Positions 44,636 through 52,220 of a DNA stretch of 64,000 nucleotides are shown here, piece by piece. The stretch lies in the NCBI GenBank assembly GCA_963747255.1, contig CAVVEG010000001.1, positions 1 through 64,000 on the forward strand, read 5' to 3'. Below the pieces are notes generated by a model. It was given only the letters and a program-made list of their open reading frames with translations. It was not told where the DNA came from and did no database searches. Every line of letters starts with the position of its first letter. Position 1 is the stretch's first letter. The position numbers were made by a program, and so were the translations under genes. This DNA comes from CAIYRG01 sp963747255. GTDB lineage: Bacteria; Pseudomonadota; Alphaproteobacteria; Micropepsales; Micropepsaceae.

Positions 44636-45535
44636 TCATGTGGGTTTTTCGATGAAATCACGGAGTGCCTCGCCAAGCATGTCCTCGTCGAGACCAATAT
44701 GGGCAATGGCAGAAGCGTGATTGTGCCCCTTCAGCCAAATTACCGGAGGCGACCTCCGCTTCGCAACACCCAGCCGATACACCAGCTCTGAGCAGTAAAC
44801 ATCGAGCAGCGGGTTTTCGAACTCGCTCCACGCGACAAGTGTCGGCACCGTTTCGCGATCGATATGCGAAACGGGCGAACAGCGATCGTAAAGGGAAACA
44901 TCCTTGCCGTAATATTCTTCCACCCTTGCCGCATTGGGATTTTCGGGCAGATTGTCTGCTCTCACCCGCCCGCTGATCACGATCAATCCGGCAATGCCGG
45001 ATTGACCCGCCGGGTGAAGTCGCCGTTCATAGGCATAAGTACCTGCATGTGCGGCGCCGGCGGAATGGCCCATGAGAAAAATCCGCGCCGGATCGATGTC
45101 AAACTCCGCCGCATGGCCACGGAGCCAATGTACGGCTGCACTTACGTCACGGCTGCCGTCGGGGTAGTGAATTTCCGGCGCGAGGCGATAGCCGATATTC
45201 ACACCGACGATGTCATGTCGTGCAAAATAGCGCCCTACATTGGCATAGATTTCTGGGCTGCGATTGCGGTCGCCTTCCGTGAAGGCGCCACCATGCACGA
45301 ACACGACCGCGGCGCGAAGTTTGCCAGGACCGGACGGAGCATAGATATCGAGCCTGTGGCGACTATGCGGGCCATAGGCAGCTTCGCGTGTTTCATCGAC
45401 GCCGGTTTTGGCGATCGTTTCATGAACGCGGGTGAATTCCGCAATCATCAGTTTTACATTGGCGGAAGTCGCCGTGCCCCAGTGCGGGCCGATCTTGGCC
45501 ATCAAGGCGCGCAATTCACGAGGGATTCCCGGCAT
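44636..45535 (-). CDS. Alpha/beta hydrolase (HSL-like esterase family)
   Basis: 299 residues. Oxyanion motif AVVFVHGGAFTEGDRNR, GVNIGYRLAPEIHYPDG, nucleophile MGHSAGAAHA (GHSAG), and the His in KGHNHASAIAH. LVAWSEFENPLLD carries a candidate acid residue. It would cleave a carboxylester. ATG 45535 is ten bases after the preceding gene's stop. Third gene of the operon, between the molybdenum hydroxylase and the cupin. Confidence 0.86.
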   Translation of the reverse strand: MPGIPRELRALMAKIGPHWGTATSANVKLMIAEFTRVHETIAKTGVDETREAAYGPHSRHRLDIYAPSGPGKLRAAVVFVHGGAFTEGDRNRSPEIYANVGRYFARHDIVGVNIGYRLAPEIHYPDGSRDVSAAVHWLRGHAAEFDIDPARIFLMGHSAGAAHAGTYAYERRLHPAGQSGIAGLIVISGRVRADNLPENPNAARVEEYYGKDVSLYDRCSPVSHIDRETVPTLVAWSEFENPLLDVYCSELVYRLGVAKRRSPPVIWLKGHNHASAIAHIGLDEDMLGEALRDFIEKPT

Positions 45536-45545
45536 CCGACTGGTC

Positions 45546-47843
45546 TCATTCCGCCGCGCGCGCGGTGGCGCGGGCATTCTCGACCAGTTCCCAGATCTTT
45601 GATGGCGAAAGCGGCAGATCGTGAGGCTCTGCGCCGAAGCCGTGAAGCGCCGAGGCGACCGCATTTGCAATCACGCCTCCGACCGGAATGATGCCGCCTT
45701 CGCCCGCGCCTTTCGCCCCCAACGGATTGATGGGCGATGGTTCCTCTTCCATCAGGAATACGCGGATATTCGGAAAATCAGCGGCGGTCGCCATCAGGTA
45801 GTCGGCCAACGAGGCGCTCAATGGCTGGCCGTGATCGTCATAGGCAAAGCGTTCGAGAAATGTCCCGCCGAGACCCTGAACGGCGGCGCCAAGCACTTGC
45901 CCTCGCAAAGTCGCCGGATTGATGATCCGGCCCACATCCTCCACCGCAACATAGTCCAGCACTTCGACATGCCCCGTATCGGAATCCACTGCGACATGCG
46001 CGGCATGCGCTCCGTAGCTGTAGGTGTGATGATGGTTGGCAAAACTTCCCTCCGCCGCGATGCCGGACTCGCCCAGTTCCCGGAAGTGCAAAGTCTTGCC
46101 ATCTGGGCCTGTAACGCTGTCATCCCCGATCTGCGTTTCCGCCGGCGTACAGTCCCACTTCTTTGCCGCCGCCCGGCGAAGGGTGTCCCGGAACGCCGCT
46201 GCCGCGTTCAGAATGGCCGAACCGCCCATCACCACAGCGCGGGAATGATAGGACCCATAACCTTCGCGCAGAAGTGTGGTCGATCCGTGCAGAATCCGAA
46301 CCTGGCTGAATGGCACTTCCAGCGCATCGGCAGCGATCTGCGCGAACACGGTTTCAAGTCCCTGACCGATCGCCGACGATCCAACCGAGACCACGATCTT
46401 GCCATCCTCGCCGAACCCGATTCGCGCATTTTCCTTCGGACCGGCTGCCCCGCCTTCAATGAAACAACCGATTGCAATTCCGTGATATCGCCCGCCGGAG
46501 AGACGCCCGGCCAGTTGTGATTTCCCGCGCCAGTCGAATCGCTCGAGACAGGCATCCAGCGTCGAAACATAGTTGCCACTGTCATACTCAGTCTCGGCCT
46601 CATAGGGCGAGATTTTGGCGATCGCGTAAGGCATCTCGGATTTGCTGACGAGATTGTGCCGGCGGAACTCCACCCGGTCGATGCCGAGATCCGAGGCCGC
46701 CATGTCAAACAGGCGTTCACGGAAGAAATCCGCTTCGTACCGTCCAGGTCCCCTGTATGTCCCTGAAGGTGTCTTGTTGGTGAACTGGACAAAGGATTCC
46801 ATCTGGATGTTGGGGATCCGATAAGGGCCGGAAATGAATTGCGCGATATTGCGGGGGGCGACCAGGCCGTTGGTCCGGATATATGCGCCAACATCGCAGA
46901 AAGCCGTCCCGCGCAAACCGATGATCGTGCCGTCGCGCTCGCATGCGATCTCCACTTCGCATTCAGCATCGCGGGCATGCTGCATCGCCACCAGATTTTC
47001 TCGCCGGTCCTCCGTCCATTTCACCGGACGACCCGTCAGCCTGGCGCAAAACGGAATGAGAAAGTCTTCCGGATAGAATTCACCGCGGGCGCCAAATCCT
47101 CCCCCAACGTCATTCTCGATGAGATCTACCTGGTCCTCCGGCAGTCCCATTTTGGCCGCAAGCATCCGGCGATTGAAGAAGGCGACTTTGGCTGCTCCGC
47201 TGACGGTCAGTTTGCCCTTTCTGCCATCCCATTCGGCGAGCAACCCGCGAGGTTCCATCGGAACCGCGGCGTGTCGATGGACGCGGAATTTCTCCTTGCG
47301 ACGGTACGGCGCGCGTGAGAACGCGGCTGACGCATCGCCAAGCACCGCTGTGTATCTGACGCCCAGATTGCTGCCATGTTTCGGAAAGAGCAGCGATTTC
47401 CCGCCGCGTGACTCTTCGATTCCGGTCACGGCTGGCAATGCTTCAATCTCGACAGCGACGGCTGCCGCGGCATCTTCGGCAACTGCCGCACTATCCGCCA
47501 AGAGCACCGCAATCGGCTCGCCGGCATAGCGTACGACTTCGCCGGCAAGCACCGGCTGATGAAACGGCACCAGCGATGGCATGGGTTGCAATCTGATATC
47601 CACACTCGGAATCGGATGCGGCAGATCGGACGCGACGATCACCGCATGAACGCCGGGAATCTTCAGCGCTGGCTGGACCGAAATGCGCTTGAGACGGCCA
47701 TGTGCAAAGGTGCTGCGGAGAATGAAAGCGTGAAGCTGCTCAGCGCGCGAAATATCCGCAACATATTCGCCCTTGCCGCGCACGAACCTCAGATCTTCGG
47801 TGCGCGGGATCGGGCTTCCGATCAGCCGGTTCGTGGATCGCAC
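45546..47843 (-). CDS. Xanthine dehydrogenase-family molybdopterin-binding large subunit
   Basis: 765 residues. Typical CoxL/XdhB features: N-terminal hammerhead domain (EDLRFVRGKGEYVADISRAE), VEIEALPAV, ENDVGGGFGARGEFYPEDFL, the TYRGPGRYEADFFRERLFDM active-site loop resembling form II AYRGAGR, SSAIGQGLETVFAQIAADAL, LRGQVLGAAVQGLGGTFLER and GAKGAGEGGIIPVGG near the end. It hydroxylates an aromatic or heterocyclic substrate at molybdenum. The FAD and 2Fe-2S subunits that normally accompany it are absent from the window. GTG start, eight bases past the decarboxylase-like gene. Confidence 0.9.
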   Translation of the reverse strand: MRSTNRLIGSPIPRTEDLRFVRGKGEYVADISRAEQLHAFILRSTFAHGRLKRISVQPALKIPGVHAVIVASDLPHPIPSVDIRLQPMPSLVPFHQPVLAGEVVRYAGEPIAVLLADSAAVAEDAAAAVAVEIEALPAVTGIEESRGGKSLLFPKHGSNLGVRYTAVLGDASAAFSRAPYRRKEKFRVHRHAAVPMEPRGLLAEWDGRKGKLTVSGAAKVAFFNRRMLAAKMGLPEDQVDLIENDVGGGFGARGEFYPEDFLIPFCARLTGRPVKWTEDRRENLVAMQHARDAECEVEIACERDGTIIGLRGTAFCDVGAYIRTNGLVAPRNIAQFISGPYRIPNIQMESFVQFTNKTPSGTYRGPGRYEADFFRERLFDMAASDLGIDRVEFRRHNLVSKSEMPYAIAKISPYEAETEYDSGNYVSTLDACLERFDWRGKSQLAGRLSGGRYHGIAIGCFIEGGAAGPKENARIGFGEDGKIVVSVGSSAIGQGLETVFAQIAADALEVPFSQVRILHGSTTLLREGYGSYHSRAVVMGGSAILNAAAAFRDTLRRAAAKKWDCTPAETQIGDDSVTGPDGKTLHFRELGESGIAAEGSFANHHHTYSYGAHAAHVAVDSDTGHVEVLDYVAVEDVGRIINPATLRGQVLGAAVQGLGGTFLERFAYDDHGQPLSASLADYLMATAADFPNIRVFLMEEEPSPINPLGAKGAGEGGIIPVGGVIANAVASALHGFGAEPHDLPLSPSKIWELVENARATARAAE

Positions 47844-47851
47844 CGCACGCC

Positions 47852-48847
47852 CTAGATTTTGCTGACGTCAATGACCGACGGGGAGAACAGATCCTCCACC
47901 CGCAATTTGCGCTGCACCAGACCCTGTTCATGGGCATAGCGGGTCAGCGCCTCAATCTCGGCGGCGTTTTCATGCACGCCATACCGCCAAAAATCCTCGC
48001 CCATGAGTTTTGCCGTTTCTTCGGCTTCCGCAACCAGCCACGGTAGCGTGATCGGCAGCGCATTGACCTCCCTGACATCACGCATGGCAAAGGTCTTGGC
48101 CTGACCGAAGGCCTTGTACAGGCTGGCCGGCAGCCAGGGATGGCGTTCGGCGATTTCCCGCTTGATCCCGATCAGGTGCATGATCGGAAACATTCCAGTT
48201 TTCCGGTAATATTCTTTCTCGACGGTGCGGTAATCCGGGAACAGCCGGCCCACATTGGCAGCGCCCCGCAGGAAACAGCTTGGGGCGCGCGCGCTGAACA
48301 TGGCGTCTAGCTCTCCTTCCTCGAGCATTCCCGACAGAGTCTTGCCCGGCGGGATCGGCTTCAGGTCAAGTCCTGGAATCGGCTTCAGCGGCGTACGTTC
48401 CGTGCGCCCGGGCTCTTCTATTCCGCCCTGACGCCATCGGATGTCGGTCGGTTTCACTGCATATTCGTCCTGCATCAAACCACGCAGCCAGACAACGGCG
48501 GTAATCTGATATTCGGGCAACCCGATCAGCCGGCCTTTCAGATCGGCAGGCGCGCGAATTTCCCGATCGGTGCGGATGTAAATGCCGGAATGCCGAAAGA
48601 TGCGGGAGACGAATGCCGGAATTCCGGTATAGGGCGACGTTCCGGCATCAATGGTTCGCAGATAGGAACTGAAGGACAGCTCGCAGACATCAAATTCCTG
48701 ATGTTTGAAGGCGCGGTGGAAGATTTCTTCGGGTTCGAGCGGCAAATAGGTTACCGCACAGCCTTCGACCTGAACGCGTCCATCCCTGATCGCCCGCGTC
48801 CGGTCATAATCTCCGCAGGCAAGTGTCAGCGGAATCTGCGCAGTCAT
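47852..48847 (-). CDS. 4,5-dihydroxyphthalate decarboxylase-like protein, copy A
   Basis: 331 residues. Family pattern: IPLTLACGDYDRTRAIRDGR, FDVCELSFSSYLRTIDAGTS, PYTGIPAFVSRIFRHSGIYI, LIGLPEYQITAVVWLRGLMQ, EEGELDAMFSARAPSCF and RLFPDYRTVEKEYYRKTGMF. The fold is that of periplasmic-binding proteins without a signal peptide, and known members decarboxylate 4,5-dihydroxyphthalate to protocatechuate. Strong ribosome site GGAGGTGAGG. It heads the operon with the molybdenum hydroxylase, hydrolase and cupin. Divergent paralogue at 48923. Confidence 0.82.
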   Translation of the reverse strand: MTAQIPLTLACGDYDRTRAIRDGRVQVEGCAVTYLPLEPEEIFHRAFKHQEFDVCELSFSSYLRTIDAGTSPYTGIPAFVSRIFRHSGIYIRTDREIRAPADLKGRLIGLPEYQITAVVWLRGLMQDEYAVKPTDIRWRQGGIEEPGRTERTPLKPIPGLDLKPIPPGKTLSGMLEEGELDAMFSARAPSCFLRGAANVGRLFPDYRTVEKEYYRKTGMFPIMHLIGIKREIAERHPWLPASLYKAFGQAKTFAMRDVREVNALPITLPWLVAEAEETAKLMGEDFWRYGVHENAAEIEALTRYAHEQGLVQRKLRVEDLFSPSVIDVSKI

Positions 48848-48922
48848 CTGGTCCTCACCTCCATCTGTTGACAGTCTATAACCTGCCGGACAGTTTGGGT
48901 GTCACACAAAATGGGGGAGCCG

Positions 48923-49915
48923 ATGGGCAATTTGCGTCTCACGCTGGCTTGCGGGCCATATGACCGCACACAGGCTTTGCGTGATGGGACGATCAGGCCG
49001 GAAGGCATTGAATTCACCTATCTCCCGCTGCAGCCAGCCGAGATTTTCTGGCGCATGCTGCAATACCGGGAGTTCGACGTCTCGGAAATGTCGCTATCGA
49101 ATTACACGAGCCTCGTGAGCGGCGGAAACGCGCCGTTCATTGCGATTCCGGTGTTCCCATCGCGTGTCTTCCGGCACGGCTATTTTTTCGTCAATGCCCA
49201 TAAAGGCATAACTGCGCCGGAGGATCTGGCCGGCCGGCGCGGCGGTGTGCCGGAATACAGCATGACCGCGGCTGTTTACATGCGCGGTTTGCTCCAGCAC
49301 GAATATGGCGTTGCGCCCAGCCGCATCGATTGGGTGCAGGGCCGCGCAGACCGGCTGGGTCGCGAATTGCCACGGGACATCCGGCTGGAGCAGGCACCCG
49401 CCGGGAGAGAGTTGGGTGATCTCCTCGACAACGGAGAGATCGATTTTCTGATGACGGCGAATAACCCGTTATCCTTTCGCCGGGGGTCTGCCAATGTGCG
49501 GCGGCTGTTTCCCGACTACGCCGAACGCGAGAAGGATTATTTTCGGCGTACACGGATTTATCCCATCATGCATACCGTCGTGATCCGCCGCGAGCTTTAC
49601 GACCGCGAACCATGGATCGCCCTCAGCATTTACAAGGCATTCGCCCGTGCCAAGGATTATGCCTTCCGCCTGATCTCCGAGACGGGATCGCCGAAAGCCT
49701 CCTTTGCCTGGCTGCAGCCACTCATCGAAGAGGAACAGGCGATCATCGGGAAAGACTGGTATCCCTATGGAATCGAGGCGAACCGGCCGACGATCGAGGC
49801 CCTGCTGCAATACACAGATGAGCAGGGCCTTTCAGACCGCCGGCTTCAGGTCGAGGAACTCTTCGCGCCCAGCACCCTGCGTGACATCCCGCTCAGCGAA
49901 GGTCAGCACGTCTGA
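48923..49915 (+). CDS. 4,5-dihydroxyphthalate decarboxylase-like protein, copy B
   Basis: 330 residues and colinear with copy A: LRLTLACGPYDRTQALRDGT, FDVSEMSLSNYTSLVSGGNA, PFIAIPVFPSRVFRHGYFFV, RRGGVPEYSMTAAVYMRGLL and LFPDYAEREKDYFRRTRIYP. Start set at ATG 48923 to match copy A; ATG 48911 and GTG 48899 are in frame. It is transcribed away from copy A across about 75 bases, so the pair forms an inverted duplication with a shared promoter region. Substrate specificity probably differs. Confidence 0.82.
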   Translation: MGNLRLTLACGPYDRTQALRDGTIRPEGIEFTYLPLQPAEIFWRMLQYREFDVSEMSLSNYTSLVSGGNAPFIAIPVFPSRVFRHGYFFVNAHKGITAPEDLAGRRGGVPEYSMTAAVYMRGLLQHEYGVAPSRIDWVQGRADRLGRELPRDIRLEQAPAGRELGDLLDNGEIDFLMTANNPLSFRRGSANVRRLFPDYAEREKDYFRRTRIYPIMHTVVIRRELYDREPWIALSIYKAFARAKDYAFRLISETGSPKASFAWLQPLIEEEQAIIGKDWYPYGIEANRPTIEALLQYTDEQGLSDRRLQVEELFAPSTLRDIPLSEGQHV

Positions 49916-49924
49916 TGGTCCCGA

Positions 49925-50386
49925 TCAATTTCTCCCAATGCTCTGGGGGCGTGGCAAGGGTTCGCCGGTCTCCAACATCGATTTAAGGCTGGACAATACG
50001 GCAGGCCAGCCATCGGAAACCGCATCAATGAGCCGGTGCGGCCGGTCTGCTTCGTGCAGGACGGTGAGCTTCACCATTTCGCCTTCGCTCTCAATATTGA
50101 AGCTGCAGCGGGTGTGACCCTCGGCATTCAGTTCGGGCCGGAATTCGTTGCGCCACTTCAGTACAAGGCGTTTCGGCGGGCTCGCTTCCAGGACCTCGCC
50201 GCTGTCGGCTATCCGGCCGTCGGCGAATATCAGTTTCCAGGAGGATCCAGCTTTCCAGTCGCTCTCCTGGTAATAACCAAACCAGTATTTCCGGTTGAAT
50301 TCCGGGTTCGTGAGAGCCTCCCACAGGTTTTCGGGCGTGGTGCGGATATAGGTTACGTACACGAACGATTGTTGCGGCATATCCAT
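49925..50386 (-). CDS. SRPBCC (AHSA1-like) family protein
   Basis: 153 residues. The AHSA1/START-like fold is shown by FVYVTYIRTTPENLWEALTN, KYWFGYYQESDWKAGSSWKL, GEVLEASPPKRLVLKWRNEF, VKLTVLHEAD and DGWPAVLSSLKSMLETGEPL. These bind hydrophobic ligands. It lies 54 bases downstream of an ArsR-type regulator on the same strand, a very common pair, and is likely controlled by it. Confidence 0.88.
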   Translation of the reverse strand: MDMPQQSFVYVTYIRTTPENLWEALTNPEFNRKYWFGYYQESDWKAGSSWKLIFADGRIADSGEVLEASPPKRLVLKWRNEFRPELNAEGHTRCSFNIESEGEMVKLTVLHEADRPHRLIDAVSDGWPAVLSSLKSMLETGEPLPRPQSIGRN

Positions 50387-50440
50387 TCTCCTTCTTATCC
50401 TGTGGCCAGGTGATTTTCTGGCCGGCTTAACCGGCAGGCC

Positions 50441-50761
50441 TTATTTGTCCTTGCTTTCCAGCATTGCTTTCAGATCGCTGAGCGCTCGCAGACGCCCGCG
50501 CTCGTATTTGCCGATCCAGCGGTCGGCAATCTCCTGAATGGGAACAGGATTGAGGTAATGCAGTTTCTCGCGCCCGCGCCTGATGGTGGCGACGAGGTTT
50601 GCCCGTTCCAGAATGCCGAGATGCTTCGTCACTGCCTGGCGAGTCATATCCCGACCCTCACAAAGTTCGTTCAGCGTCTGCCCGTTTTGCGCATGCAGCC
50701 GGTCCAGCAAGTCGCGCCTGACCGGGTCGGCAAGCGCGTGAAAGACCGCATCCATGCTCAT
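50441..50761 (-). CDS. ArsR-type winged-helix transcriptional regulator
   Basis: 106 residues. DNA-binding region: VFHALADPVRRDLLDRLHAQ, NGQTLNELCEGRDMTRQAVT (recognition helix), KHLGILERANLVATIRRGRE and KLHYLNPVPI. No metal-binding Cys are seen, fitting the subgroup paired with SRPBCC genes. Either ATG 50761 or ATG 50755 may be the start. A perfect palindrome (50769-50792) lies directly before the start, so it probably represses itself and the SRPBCC gene. Confidence 0.9.
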   Translation of the reverse strand: MSMDAVFHALADPVRRDLLDRLHAQNGQTLNELCEGRDMTRQAVTKHLGILERANLVATIRRGREKLHYLNPVPIQEIADRWIGKYERGRLRALSDLKAMLESKDK

Positions 50762-50768
50762 GCGGACA

Positions 50769-50792
50769 ATATGCAACCATTTAGTTGCATAT
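50769..50792. promoter_or_regulatory. Operator palindrome of the ArsR/SRPBCC operon
   Basis: ATATGCAAC (50769-50777) and GTTGCATAT (50784-50792) form a perfect 9-6-9 inverted repeat with AT-rich spacer CATTTA. It ends eight bases before the ArsR gene start. Arm length and spacing fit a dimeric winged-helix repressor. Inference: autoregulation. Confidence 0.7.
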
Positions 50793-51103
50793 TGCAAGCA
50801 AAAATCAGGTTCGCAGCCGTGACGGTTATCGGCAAGACGACGCGCGAGTTTGACGAGCCTCTCGCGAACCTCTGCATGATGTCCTGGGTGCCAGCGTTCG
50901 AGCAGTGACGACAGTCGCGAGCGACGAAGAATCCTCAATCATGGAATCCTGTTCGTCAGGTCAAAACGGAGCCCCTTTGGTACAGTTGCGCGCTGATTGG
51001 TGCTCCCCGAGGACCTGCGCACCGGACAATTCGGGAAATTCCACTTTCATAAAGCCTTGTTTTTTGGGAACTTCCACGCGCCGCCAATTGCGCCGGTTCC
51101 CCG
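50793..51103. other. Intergenic region between the ArsR gene and the MIP channel gene
   Basis: 311 bases between divergent genes. Weak overlapping reading frames exist but lack family signals. It should hold the promoters of both units; I see no further palindrome or RNA. Confidence 0.4.
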
Positions 51104-51892
51104 ATGTCCGCTTCAGCCAGGTCTAAACCGCATCAGGCGCGAGCCCGGACAAAGTCCGAGCTGGAGTTTCAGGATCCCAACCGTGAATGGCGCCGGCTGT
51201 TTTCGGAGACCTGGGGCACATTTCTGCTCGTCCTTGTTGCAGCGGGAGGTGATGTCGTGGCGGCAAAATCCGGTGGTCAGGTTACGATCGCCATGTCCGC
51301 AACCGCGCCCGGACTTATGGTGATGGCGATCATCTATTTCATGGGCACGGTCAGCGGAGCCCATCTCAACCCTGCGGTCACATTCGCCTTCAGCTTGCGG
51401 GGCAATTTTCCATGGCGCCGGGTTCCTGGGTACTGGGCGGCACAATTCCTTGGTGCTGTTGCCGCGGCCCTGTTCCTTTTCGTGCTGTTCAACAAGACCG
51501 GCCAGGTGGGCGCAACCAGGCCCGCCTCAGGCATCGACAGCCTTCAGGCCCTTGCCTTCGAGACTGTCCTTACCGCCGGGCTCGTCAATACCATCCTCGG
51601 CACGGCCTCGGGTGCACGCAATGTTGGCACCAACGGTGCTATCGCGGTTGGTGGCTACATCGCGCTGGCAGGGCTCTGGGCAAAGCCGATCAGCGGCGCC
51701 TCGATAAATCCGATGCGGTCGATCGCACCGGATATCTTCAGGGGGGATTTTGGAACCACCTGGATCTACATCCTCGGACCGCTCATGGGGGCTGCTATTG
51801 GCGTTTGTTTTGAATGGATGCTGAAGGGACCCCCGACGGAGGCCGGTTCTCGAGCGGCACAGGGGGATATCGAGGAACCCGCCGCCCGCTAA
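51104..51892 (+). CDS. MIP-family channel (aquaporin/glycerol facilitator)
   Basis: 262 residues, six helices. The first half-helix motif is HLNPAVTF; the second is SINPMRSI, with NPM in place of NPA. AEFxGTF-like start: FSETWGTFLLVLVAAGGDVV. GAHLNPAVTFAFSLRGNFPW and GYWAAQFLGAVAAALFLFVL are typical, as is GGYIALAGLWAKPISGASIN. The Arg of the selectivity filter (MRS) is kept. The charged ~30-residue N-terminus is longer than usual and no clear ribosome site precedes the ATG, so the start is uncertain. Substrate (water, glycerol or other) not predictable. Confidence 0.85.
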   Translation: MSASARSKPHQARARTKSELEFQDPNREWRRLFSETWGTFLLVLVAAGGDVVAAKSGGQVTIAMSATAPGLMVMAIIYFMGTVSGAHLNPAVTFAFSLRGNFPWRRVPGYWAAQFLGAVAAALFLFVLFNKTGQVGATRPASGIDSLQALAFETVLTAGLVNTILGTASGARNVGTNGAIAVGGYIALAGLWAKPISGASINPMRSIAPDIFRGDFGTTWIYILGPLMGAAIGVCFEWMLKGPPTEAGSRAAQGDIEEPAAR

Positions 51893-52220
51893 TGCATTTC
51901 GTTGCCGTAGCCTGAACGCCGGAATAAGGCGAATGGCGGCCCACCAAGTCTTCATCTGGCCGGTACAATGTCCAGACATTCCTGGCAGAATTCGCCAATC
52001 CCTTTCTGCTATTGATTTGTGAAGAGAGAGCCTGGGGAGGACCGCCCGCCGGGTTGTTTGCGGTGCGTGTGAACCAAAATCTCCCCGGATTGATCTGGGT
52101 CGGTGCAACTTCTCAGGCAAATGTCAGTGTGCCTGGTGAAAATGCGTCTGACGCGAGGCTGAACATAAGCCTTTATTTATGTTACCACATGCCCAACCTT
52201 TTTATAGGCGACTACCAGCG
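51893..52220. other. Intergenic region upstream of the RND operon, with a small inverted repeat
   Basis: 328 bases without a supported gene. It should contain the promoter of the efflux operon. AACATAA (52162-52168) and TTATGTT (52177-52183) form a 7-8-7 inverted repeat 40 bases before the mdtA start, a possible operator. No regulator gene is adjacent. Confidence 0.4.

Noticed and set aside
45621..46520. 299-codon open frame on the plus strand
   Set aside because: Antisense to the molybdenum hydroxylase large subunit.
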